Shown here: piece by piece, positions 45,723-55,613 of the stretch
Layout: every line of letters starts with the position of its first letter
Position numbering within the stretch: position 1 is the stretch's first letter
Assembly (NCBI GenBank): GCA_001643675.2
Contig: LSRY02000040.1
Span: 21,001 to 85,000, forward strand
Direction of reading: 5' to 3'
Origin: Monocercomonoides exilis
Lineage: Eukaryota > Preaxostyla > Oxymonadida > Polymastigidae
Length of the DNA stretch: 64,000 bases
Position numbers and translations under genes: made by a program
The notes under the pieces: model-generated
Databases searched by the model: none
What the model was told of the DNA's origin: nothing
The model's input: the letters and a program-made list of their open reading frames with translations, nothing else

Positions 45723-47968
45723 TTCAACTGAAATGAAAATGTCCCTGAATGAACAAATCTGTTTTTAACATCCAATCAAATGAATAAATTTCCTTTTGAT
45801 GTTTCACTCTCAATGAACTGAAGAATCTCCATCATTTCTGTTGGAGCTGAAATTCATCCTTTTCTTCATGGCACAAGATTATTTGGCTATTGGTGCATTG
45901 GAGCCTTGATTTTCTTCCTCTCTTCAAGCATGTTCTCCATGTTCAAAATCATGTTCTTTTCTTTTCTTTTGTTCAGACAATTTGTGATGATTTTCAGATT
46001 TTCATTTCTTTTCATCTTTCGCAACCCAATGATCCATTGACAGATGATTTCAAAATGCAACAATCCACAAAATATGTCAAATGCTCAGGCACCATCTGTT
46101 CTTGTTTTCTACATCATTCTTCTCTATAAAAATCAACTAAAAACATCTTCCTTACGCTCATTCAATCTGTCAAATTTATTTTTCTCTTTGCTAAAGTATT
46201 TGCTATTAATTCCATTGGTGAAAAAGATGTGATTCAAAAAGTTAATGAATTTTTTTAAAAAAAACGATATTCATCAAATAAATTGTTGGTTATGATCAAA
46301 AATAAACAAAAGATTTTCATTTTCTGCCATCATTCAACCAATTCTTGTGGCTTTTTTGCACTTTCTTTTGCAATTCTTTTTATATAACAAAAATAAAACA
46401 GATTAAATTGCTATCATTTTAGGACTGCAAGATAATCAACGATGTTTGTATTTATCTTTTATTTTGTTATTTACAAGGCTTTTCCACTATTTATGAATAT
46501 TTTTTATAACAAGCTGGATGAGTTTGCCAAATGCTGATAAATGTGAAAAAGGAGTTCAGACTATGACCAGAACCAAGAAGTTTTCAAGTTTGTGCATTAA
46601 TTTGGATTAAATAATTCTGAACATAATTTTTGTTTTTTTAAATTCTATTTGAAGAATTGTTCCATGAGCTTAAGCGTCGCAGAAAAGATAAGCAAAAACA
46701 GAAAATCGAAGAGATGAATAGATTAATTGAAGAAATGAATGAAGTAGAATTAAAATCAATTTTCACAAAAGAACTGTTCGATAAAATGTCAAAAATGATT
46801 AATGAAAAGAAATTGTCATTGGAAAAGGCAATTGTGCTGTTGAAGCATGTTGGATGTTGCGAAATGCTGAAACATATTTCATTTTATTCTTTTGATAATT
46901 CATTATTGAGCAAAAGAATGAAAGAGATGACGATTGATGAAAATGAGAAGAAAAAGGATGAAAAGCATTTGGCTGATCTCTGTGAATGTTATGCTTTGCT
47001 GAATGACAAAGAATTTCCTGAAGAATTGATACCAATTTGTTTGCCTTGTCTTCTGAAAGTTGCCTCGAAGAAAGAGAGAAACAAGGAGACTCAAAAAGAA
47101 GTTGAAATGGCGTTGCTGGCTTTGGGCAATATTGGATTTTGGGTTTGAGAACATTTTTCCATTTTGATATTGTTGAATTGCATTTTCCTCTTTTTTTACA
47201 TAGGAAATGAGAAGAGAACTGTATTTGAATGAAATCAAAGAAATCATCAAGTATCATCAAGAGCATCACAATCTCACTCATCTTGCATATGGATGCGCTT
47301 GGAAGTTCTTGTATAATAGGTATTTCAACGACAGAAGCTTGGAAGATGTTATTGTGAATGAACTTCATTTTGCAAGAGAATCAAGAAGAGAACTGGAAGA
47401 ACTGACAAAAAGTGTGGATTGGAAGAGAAAAGACGAGGAAAAAGGAGAAAGGGAAGCGAAGGAAGCACTTGCTTTCTGGAGATGGTTTTATGTTATAGAT
47501 TTTTACTTTAACTTCTGTGAATTGTGGAGCGTAGAATGGGAAGGATTTATCAGCAGCATTGTTCAAGTGTTTCGAGCATCAAGGGGCAATCACAAAGATA
47601 TACACGATAAATGCTTCGATATACTTAGATATGCTGCTGATATTAGAAATGTGAAAATTGATGACTTGCTGAAAAGCGGAGCTATCGGGGCTGTTGTGGA
47701 GGAGATTCAGCAGCCAACAATTAATGATGATTTGATAAAGAATTGTTATTATTTCTTTTTGAATTTTTCAGAAAGACTGAAAGAAAAGGATGATGGAGAA
47801 ACGGACGAAACAAAACGAAAAGAATTGAAAAGAAAGATATTTGAAAAGATGGAAGAAGAAGGATACGAAGATGTCATGGCAAGCTTTCACAAAGTATTTG
47901 AAATTCTTTACAGAAAAATTTATCCTAGAATATCGTTCGATGTATCTGATAATTTTGTAAATGTTTAA
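45600..47968 (+). repeat. Inverted duplication, left arm
   Basis: About 2.4 kb is repeated in inverted orientation at 48978-51352: the start of gene X, its flank, a 46.04-46.26 kb block (MISKCNNPQNMSN in both arms) and a full family gene. Similarity is strongest in 45.6-46.0 kb. Weaker similarity extends out to about 45.4 kb. Confidence 0.8.
46518..47968 (+). CDS. Helical-repeat family protein, copy C
   Basis: Exons 46518-46587, 46655-47142 and 47204-47968 (introns GTTTGT to TTGAAG and GTTTGA to CATAG) encode 440 residues. Exon 1 gives MSLPNADKCEKGVQTMTRT. Exon 2 gives KQKQKIEEMNRLIEEMN, EKAIVLLKHVGCCEMLKH and EVEMALLALGNIGFW. Exon 3 gives ELYLNEIKEIIKYHQEHHN, ELHFARESRRELEEL and KIDDLLKSGAIGAVVEEIQ, ending FVNV with TAA. 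The structure is probably all-helical and armadillo-like, with a charged coiled coil (ERLKEKDDGETDETKRKELK). This is the cleanest copy in the window with copy D, no stops or shifts. It lies in the left arm of the inverted duplication. Localisation and partners are unknown. Confidence 0.8.
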
Positions 47969-47989
47969 CCAAATTCTTTTCAACAAAAA

Positions 47990-48970
47990 TTGAAACTCAA
48001 AAATTATATTTTCTTATCTTTTTTATTCATTTCACAAAATGGGAGGAAAATAAGAATTGGATGATTTTATTGATTTTATTTCCTTTTTCAAAAAAATAAA
48101 AAAATATGACATTCTTTTCTTTTCAATTTGTTCCATCAAGAATCTTCGTTGAATGGATCATAGCACTCCATCTTCTTCAACAAGATTCATTTTTATTTTA
48201 ATTCATTCAATTGTTCAGTTATTGCATCTTGAATCCTCTGGTTTCCTTTGTTAATTCTCTTTCTCATTATAATTTCAATGAAAAATCGAAGGTGAAGGAG
48301 AAGAATACAAAAGAAATGAAGAAAGAAATGTTTGTTGAAGAAACCTGTTATCAACTTCTTTTGTTCAAAATAAAACAGAAATAAATCTGATGACAAAGAA
48401 GAAGAAGAAAAAAAATGAAAATCTTATTCAAAAACTGCTTGGCTGAAACAAGTCAATCTCGATTGAATTCTATCTCTGTTTTTCTTTCTCTTTTGCTCAG
48501 AAATCTTCAATTGAAATTCATCCAATTTTTGTTTCATTGCCCTTCCCTCCCATTCCATCCATCATCTGAAAGTGACTCAACCCCAATTCATCTGAGTTGT
48601 GTGTTGTCTTCTTTGTCGAAACAGAAAGTTGAAGAAGAAGAAGAAGAAGAAGAAAAGGAAGATCGCAAATGTTGAAATGAAGGCAGATGCTGTGTGAATG
48701 TTTGAATGAGGGAGGGAGAGTGTGTGAGTGACGTCGAAGTGGATGATGAGAATGAGAAGACTGAATGAAATGAATGAAGAACACACAATTTTTGTTGAAT
48801 ATTCTTCGTGTTCAACTGAAAATGTTGCTTCAGAACGAAATCTTTTCTCTTTTCTCTTCTCTTCTTATCTTTTCATATTTGTTTTTTCACATGCTCGCTT
48901 TCTTTCGTCTTTCTTCTTCAAGTTTTCTTCTTTTCTGAGATGAGATGAAATGAATGGAAATGTGTTGAAC
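47990..48970. other. Spacer at the centre of the inverted duplication
   Basis: This is about 1 kb between the facing 3' ends of copies C and D. It is AT-rich with a GAA run near 48632-48655. Overlapping ORFs on both strands are short and biased, so no gene is called. Confidence 0.55.
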
Positions 48971-48977
48971 ATTCGCT

Positions 48978-50427
48978 TCACAGACTCCAAAGATAATCTG
49001 ATGAGTATTTTGACAGCTGCAAAAATTTTGACTTTTCTGCCAAATCAGGAAGAATTGCATGAAAGCTCGTCATGACATCTTCATATCCTTCTTCTATCCA
49101 TTCAAACATCTTTCTTTTGATCGACTTTCTTTTCGCTTCTTTCTTTTCATCATCCTTCTTTTCATTCAATCGCCTTGAAACATTCAAAAAGAAATACAAG
49201 CAATCATACACAATTTTATCTTCCAAAGTTGATTGCTTCATTTCTTCTGAAAATGCATCAACAGCTCCGCTTTTCAGCAAGTCATCAATTTTCACGTTTC
49301 TATTTTCTGCTGCATTTGTTATAGAAAAAAAGCACCAGTTGCTAACTTTTTTGGAATTATCTCTGAATTCTCGAATCATTTGAACAAAGCTGGATAAAAG
49401 CTTTTCAACTTCTTCGTTCCACAATTTGCACGAGGTAAAGTAATTATCAATATTATAGATCCATTTCCTGAAAATAAGCAATTCTTTCGCTTCTTTTCCT
49501 GTTTCTTCTTTTCTCTTCCAATCCACATCTCTTTTCAGTTCTTCGATTTCTCTTCTTGCTTCTCTCGCAAAATGCAGATCATTCACAAACACTTCTTCCA
49601 AGCTTTCGTAGTTGTGAAATCTTTTTATCAAAAACTCCCAAGCAGACTGATAGGCAAGTCGTGTCAGATTCTGATGTTCCTGGTGATATTTGATAATTTC
49701 TTTGATTTCATTCCCATACGACTCTTTTTCGACCTGCCAACATTAAAAAAAAAGATGGAGAAAAAATATAACATCAAAAATTAAATAGAAATTCTCAAAC
49801 CCAATATCCAATATTGCCCAAAGCCAGCAACGCCATTTCCACTTCCTTCTGAGCTTCTTCGGTCTCGTCTTTCTTCAATGCAACTTTCAGAAGGCAAGGC
49901 ACAATGATTGAAAGAACTTCACCAAAAATGTCATCTTCACCCAGCAAAGCATAACATTCACAGAGATCTGTAAGAATTTTTTCGTTTATTTCTTCTTTCT
50001 TCTCATTTTCATCAATTATCATCTCTTTCATCCTTTCTCTCAATAACGAATAATCAAAAGATTCTAAGTAAATTATTTTCAGCTCTCTGTAATACCCAAC
50101 ATGCTTCAATAACACAAGTGCATTTTCCAATGGTAACGTCTTTTCTTCAATTATTTGGTGAATTTTATCGAATAGTTCTATTGTGAAAATTGATTTTAAT
50201 TCTTCTTCATTCATTTCATCAATTAATCCATTCATTTCCTCCATTTTCTGCATTTGTTCATCTTCTCTGCAACGTTCAAGCTCATCGAACAATTCTGCAA
50301 ATAGAATTAAAAAATCAAAAAAATCTTTAATAACCGTTTAATCCAAATTAAAGAACAAACTTGAAAATCGTTCTGTTTTTGTCATCATCTGCATTCTGTC
50401 TTCAGATGCATCATTTGGCAAACTCAT
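48978..50427 (-). CDS. Helical-repeat family protein, copy D
   Basis: Exons 50427-50361, 50294-49801 and 49733-48978 (introns GTTTGT to TTGCAG and GTTTGA to GGCAG) encode 438 residues. Exon 1 gives MSLPNDASEDRMQMMTKTE. Exon 2 gives CREDEQMQKMEEMNGLIDEM, ALVLLKHVGYYRELK and EVEMALLALGNIGYW. Exon 3 gives IKYHQEHQNLTRLAYQSAW, DLHFAREARREIEELKRD and KIDDLLKSGAVDAFSEEMKQ. The end (SKYSSDYLWSL, TGA) departs from the ISDYFVNV ending of copies A and B. The frame is intact. It is the mirror partner of copy C. Confidence 0.8.
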
Positions 50428-51352
50428 TCTGTTTGTTCCAAAAAATATTCAAAAAGAAGGGCAAAGCTTGGTAAATAACAAAATAAAAGATAAATACAAG
50501 CATGGTTGATTATCTTTCAGTCATAAAATGATCGCAACACAAACCGTTCTGTTTTTGTTATATAAAAAGAAGTGCAAAAGAAATTGCGAAGAAGCCCCGA
50601 GGATTGGCTGTATAAGGCCAGAAATGGAAATTTTTTGTTTATTTTTGATCTAACCAACAGATTATTTGAAGAATGATGGTTTTTCAAAAAAAAATCATTA
50701 ACTTTTTGAATCACATCTTTTTGTCCAACGGAATTAATAGCAAATGCCTTATCAAAGAGGAAAAGAAATCTGGCAGACTGAATGAGCGAACGGAAGATGT
50801 TTTTAGTTGTTTTTTGTGGAGAAGAATGAGTCTGAAAACCAAAAACAGATGGTTGTTGATGGTTTGACATATTTTGTGGATTGTTGCATTTTGAGATCAT
50901 TTGTCAATGGATCGTTGGGTCATGAAGGATGAAAAGAAAAGAAATTCCGAAAATCATCGCAAATTGTCTGAACAAAAGAAAAGAAAAGAAAAGAACATGA
51001 ATATGAACATGGAGAACATGCTTGAAGAGAGGAAGAAAATCAAGGCCCCAATGCACCAATTGCCAAATAATCTTGTGCCATGAAGAAAAGGAATGAAGTC
51101 CAGCACCAACAGAAAAGATGGAGATTCTTCAGTTCATTGAGAGTGAAACATCAAAAGGAAATTTATTCATTTGTTTGGATGTTAAAAACAGATTTGTTCA
51201 TTCAGGGACATTTTCATTTCAGTTGAAATGAGATTTGGAGAAGAAGGAGGAAGACGACTTTTCCATGAGATACACTCCAGCAAGGTTATTTCTCTGCAAA
51301 TGAATGGGAGAATGGGGTTTTGGAGGAAAGAAAGAAGTCCAATCAAATTTCA
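48978..51352 (-). repeat. Inverted duplication, right arm
   Basis: This is the inverted counterpart of 45600-47968, with the same order of gene X start, flank and family gene. Weak similarity continues outward to about 51.55 kb (GTTTGACAAAC and GATAGACGTCGTTGAAGATGA match the left arm). Confidence 0.8.
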
Positions 51353-51482
51353 GTTGCATCAGAATGAAGAGAACAGCTTCTTTTTTGAACAATACTCAGT
51401 AAATTATTTCGTATACTGCAATCAACCGTTGGTGAGTTTAGATGCTTTCCGTTCATCTTCAACGACGTCTATCAAACATTGA
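51228..51482 (+). CDS. Partial or small gene X, right arm copy
   Basis: ATG at 51228 follows CATTTCAG. Residues 1-40 match the left-arm frame exactly and then differ (FQLHQNEENSFFFEQYSVN). The similarity to the left copy resumes in another frame at 51442-51600 (VHLQRRLSNIESSKNKFSLS), so this copy carries a shift or an intron there. Function unknown. Confidence 0.4.
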   Translation: MRFGEEGGRRLFHEIHSSKVISLQMNGRMGFWRKERSPIKFQLHQNEENSFFFEQYSVNYFVYCNQPLVSLDAFRSSSTTSIKH

Positions 51483-52019
51483 GTCATCAAAAAATAAATT
51501 CAGTTTGTCAAACGACGTGTCAATCTGTCATCTTTCAGCTATCAATTCCAATTCATTTTGGAATTTCTGTTTGCATTTGATTTTTAATCTTTATCTTGAT
51601 GAAACGTTTAACTCAAGTGAGTGTTGAAACTGTCCATTTGCTCATCATATGATAGGAAATGAGACACTTTCAGCTCAGCTTCACGAATAATAAAGAATCA
51701 AATGCTCCATTTTCCATGAAGAGCAGTTTACGTCGAAAAGGCTCAGAATCGTCCCAGACATCACCTGCGATATCATAATCATCTTCCTATTTTTCTTCTA
51801 TTGCATTATCATTGTTGCTATCACAATTTCCATTGTCATTCTTTTCATCAGTTTCTTCTTCCTCCCCTCCGCCGCGATCAAATTCTTCTTCGAATTCTTC
51901 ATTGCATCCAACTTTTGCATCTTTGCTGAATCATTCAACAAAGTAGACAACTAAATGCTCAAAACATATCACTTTATTGGCTTCAGGAAATGCAAACAAA
52001 GAAATTGAAAAAATGATAA

Positions 52020-52248
52020 TGATAATTTGGAAGAAAGGAAAAAGAGCAGGTCAGAAACAGAAATAGAAGAGTGTGACGAAGACGGTGATAAAACAGATCG
52101 AAAAGGATTGAAAAGGGAGATATTTGAAAAGATGGAAGAAGAAGGATACGAAGATTGCATTTTTGGATTATGCAATTACAAAGTTAAATCATTATTTGAT
52201 GAACATATTTTTGTACCAAATGTTGAACGTTTATTTGTCCATTATTAA
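52020..52248 (+). pseudogene. Fifth family copy, 3' fragment
   Basis: The frame reads EIEECDEDGDKTDRKGLK and REIFEKMEEEGYEDCIFGL, matching the C-terminal ends of copies A-D (KRKIFEKMEEEGYEDVMASF in copy C). It ends FVHY with TAA. No upstream exons are present, so it is a truncated relic. Confidence 0.7.
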
Positions 52249-52557
52249 ATAACAAACTTTTATTTTTTTTATTCACTTTATTTTTTTTTCTTTTCACTTC
52301 ATTCATCTTTGAGTATTGCATTTGTTCTCATCTATTTGTGTGTTCAAGAAATATAAATATGCTCTTTCATTCCAGTTATTTGTTCTGAAGCATCAATAAA
52401 AAGAAAACTTGTTTGAGGAAAAAGATGTCAAGCTTTGAAAACGAAGCTAAAGGAAATTTGAAGAAATGAGATAGCATTGAATACAAGGGGAAAAAATAAA
52501 ATATTAAAATGATGTTACCATTCGAAAATAATGAAACTTATTCAAACATTCACAATA

Positions 52558-52600
52558 CAGTCGGTGCCAATTCCGATCCTACGTGCAAAGCACGAACCAA
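52558..52600 (+). repeat. Pogo-like left terminal inverted repeat
   Basis: It begins CAGTCGGTGCCAA and shares about 40 bases with the right end, with scattered mismatches. Confidence 0.75.
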
Positions 52601-52856
52601 GAGAGAGAAAGAGAGAATGCAATCATTTTTCGAAGTTGTTTAATATATCTTCAATTGAAGACCAAATATATTTAACTATTCGTTGAAACCAGGTATTTGG
52701 CAACATATTTAGAAATTTTCTTATGAAATAACGAACAAAGAAAATATATTTTGTTTTAGTATCATTATTTGTATCGTTAAAAATAATCGATATGAAGCAA
52801 TTCTACAAAAAGAAGACTTCAAGTTTATTCGTCAAAATGGTGTGAAGGCTGGAGTT

Positions 52857-54630
52857 TTATGCTGCAGTTGTATTTTGATTAGAATGTTTCTCTAATGCGT
52901 TTCTCTTTCGAATTGAATGAAGGAGAAATCTCTCTGTGGGGGCGGGGTGATCGAAACATTTTATATCGTTGCAAGAAGTTGATTTATCTTTTTTTTCATC
53001 GTCTTTGAGTATTTCAATCATTCTCTTTACTTTTTTTCTCGACACCTTTTTTTCCTTTGCTTGTTCTTTATTCATCAATTCATTAAGTTCTTGTCGACAA
53101 TGTTTATTCTTAGAATTCTTTTCAGAAGAAGATGAAGTTGGTTTATCAATTTTCGCAAGCTGCTTTTGAAGAAAATACAAATGCTCTTTTGTTGATTTAA
53201 TTTGTTTCATTTGCTCTGATTCATCCATCTCATTTGCTCCTTCTGTTGGCTTTTCTTCAGCTGTGTTTTCGTTTGTTGAATATTTTCTGTGACTAACAAT
53301 CAATGTTGGATGTTCTTTTGTTTTTTCAGAATCTTTTAGAGATGAATATTTTGAAGGTTGTGAAGAAGGTAATTGTTTGTCGCTTTGAGGAGAATAATTC
53401 CAAAACAACTCTTCTCTTCAATCTCGCGACGAAACAGAAGTTTCAGAATTGCATTTATGATTTTGTATTGGGGATCCAGATATGCGATCCAAAACTGGGG
53501 CTGCAGCAACAGGCCATACGCCCGTATTTATGAACGCAGCTTGTATAGTCGAAGGCATTATCGCAGCAGCAATTGCTTCAGGGAGTGTGTCGGCAAGGGA
53601 TGATCTGCATGAATGAATTGAAAACGGAGAAGGAATTTGAAAATTGTTATAAAGCTAAGTTTTCAAAATAAAGAAGATGAGTGAATCTCATGGTTGAAAA
53701 AGATGAGTCATGTTGGGAGGAAAGAATTTTATAATTGTGTTGTGTTCCTCTGTGGAATTTGCAACAGAATTGTCTGAATGTGTTGCATGATTATCCATTA
53801 GGAACAGGGCTTTTTGTGTCGCTGTTAGCTTAATTTTGGACACGATCCAGGGAATCCAGTTATTGATCACGATGCTTCAAAAAATCTCTTTCGTAATCCA
53901 TCCCTATGAGGAAGGAAGCACTTCAATACCGAAAGACGTAAGTGCAGGAAATTCTTCGGGTAAACATTTTGTCGGCCAAAGAAGAAATTTTCTTGGAGAT
54001 GATCCATCTACACATACACATAAACACAACATTGAATTTTGCACTTTCGGAGGAGCTAAAAAAGATGGAGGAAATTGATTTTTCGGGCTAACAATCAGTT
54101 TTCTTGAACTTTCATTCAAATTCAATGACGTTTCATCAAAATTAAATATTCTCATTGAATTAATGTTTTTTATGTATATTACGTCAGATTATTCTCCAAA
54201 CCATTGTCTGACATTCTCCTGCGATTCAGCTTCGATTTTTGATAATTCGATGGGACTCGACACTGCTGCTTGTGTAATTTCACTTCATCAAAATAGTTTG
54301 CATGTGTTCTTATCATTGAGTTTTTTTGGCTCTTTGTTTTCATTATATTCTTTTTCTAGAATATCTGCACACAAAGGAAAAAATTTATTTAAAGAAAAAA
54401 ATCAAAAAAAATAAAACCTAGTTATGCACATCATGAACTTAAATTGTTTCTTTTTCTGATTATTTCACAAGGACTTGATTTTCAATTATTTCGAGCTGGA
54501 GCGCATTAATTGTTATAGGATTCCCATCTGTTCCAACATCTCTTCCTTCCTTCTCTGCTTTTCCCCCTCTGAACCAAGCACATTTCGAAATTATGTTTTC
54601 GCCAACAACGGTTCGCTATTTCAGTGAATA
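52857..54630 (-). pseudogene. Pogo-like DDE transposase, many stops
   Basis: One reverse frame runs the length with repeated in-frame stops. N-terminal parts read CAWFRGGKAEKEGRD and, later, SPIELSKIEAESQENVRQW, the usual end of the CENP-B-type DNA-binding region. The catalytic domain shows IFNFDETSLNLNES (first Asp), ALFLMDNHATHSD (second Asp), then IIKFFPPNMTHLFQP followed by TGA and D, the DDE_1 signature. Further on come AAFINTGVWPVAAAP and a lysine-rich tail (KEKKVSRKKVKRMIEIL). Stops include TAG 53906-53904, TGA 53879-53877, TGA 53690-53688, TAG 53657-53655 and TGA 53420-53418. The absence of frameshifts over 1.7 kb with so many nonsense changes is notable. Confidence 0.85.
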
Positions 54631-55059
54631 ATCAATGTGTAAAGCAAATATATATTTGGTTGTTGAAGGAATGGAACGATATTTGCTGGATGCGAGTTCG
54701 CGATGAGGTTGAAGAGGATAAAGTTATGTTGAGTTACTCATGATAGACGTGGTATGATCAAATGAATAATCATTGAAACTTTTGATTAGTGATGTATTTG
54801 TTAATTTTTTAATTTTTATAATTTATTTTAATTCGTAATAAAACAAATTAAATTATTTGGATTTATTTCTTTTTGTTGTGAACACAAAAAATAAAAGATT
54901 CATTGGTTTCAAAAACATCAGCCAAAATAATGAATTGTGTTCTTGTTGTTTCTTTTAATTGATTAATGATTATTCCAGATGCAACTGCCTTGGAAATATC
55001 TTTAAAAAATTCAATATAGAGATAATTTTACAGAAATGAACAAGATCAATGTTTATGCA

Positions 55060-55101
55060 AGGATCGGGTTTCGCACCAAGGATCGGCTTTGGCACTGACA
55101 G
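55060..55101 (-). repeat. Pogo-like right terminal inverted repeat
   Basis: Inverted match to 52558-52600. Reverse-strand start is CTGTCAGTGCCAAAGCC, next to TA. Confidence 0.75.
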
Positions 55102-55122
55102 TAACTTGACAAATACAAAAAG

Positions 55123-55127
55123 AAAAA

Positions 55128-55202
<75 letters not shown>

Positions 55203-55204
55203 AC
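55123..55204 (+). repeat. AAAT tetranucleotide array
   Basis: About 20 tandem AAAT units lie directly beside the right end of the pogo-like element. Confidence 0.95.
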
Positions 55205-55543
55205 CTAGTTATTTTGCATCACCTTCAACAATGCTCCAAAAGCAGCAGATGCGTCAGGAATGAAAAGATGCTACGAATACACACGAGATAGGATGGCAGA
55301 CACTTTGTGGTCGATCGATGCAATCAGCGGCTGTGTTTGTAGAGAAAGCTTGTCTTCGATCTGGTTCACTCGCTCGCTCAGTGAAACAAGCTGAAGAAGG
55401 CGTGGTTTTTTTTTTTTTAATTATTTTGTAAAAAAAAAAGGAAATAAATAATAAAGGATGGGGAAAATGAGATAAATAAAACGAAAATTGATTAAAAATA
55501 AATAAATATACAAAAAGATAAAAAAAAAAATGCATTTATTTCT

Positions 55544-55581
<38 letters not shown>

Positions 55582-55613
55582 AACCAACCAACCAACCAAC
55601 CAATTCCTCCTCC

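Larger units (their letters stand above)
52558..55101. mobile_element. Pogo-like (Tc1/mariner superfamily) DNA transposon
   Basis: The 2,544-base element has inverted ends. The left end reads CAGTCGGTGCCAATTCCGAT and the right end, on the reverse strand, reads CTGTCAGTGCCAAAGCCGAT. Similarity continues to about 40 bases. Each end is flanked directly by TA (52556-52557 and 55102-55103), as expected for TA target duplication. One reverse-strand DDE transposase relic fills the interior. Confidence 0.8.
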
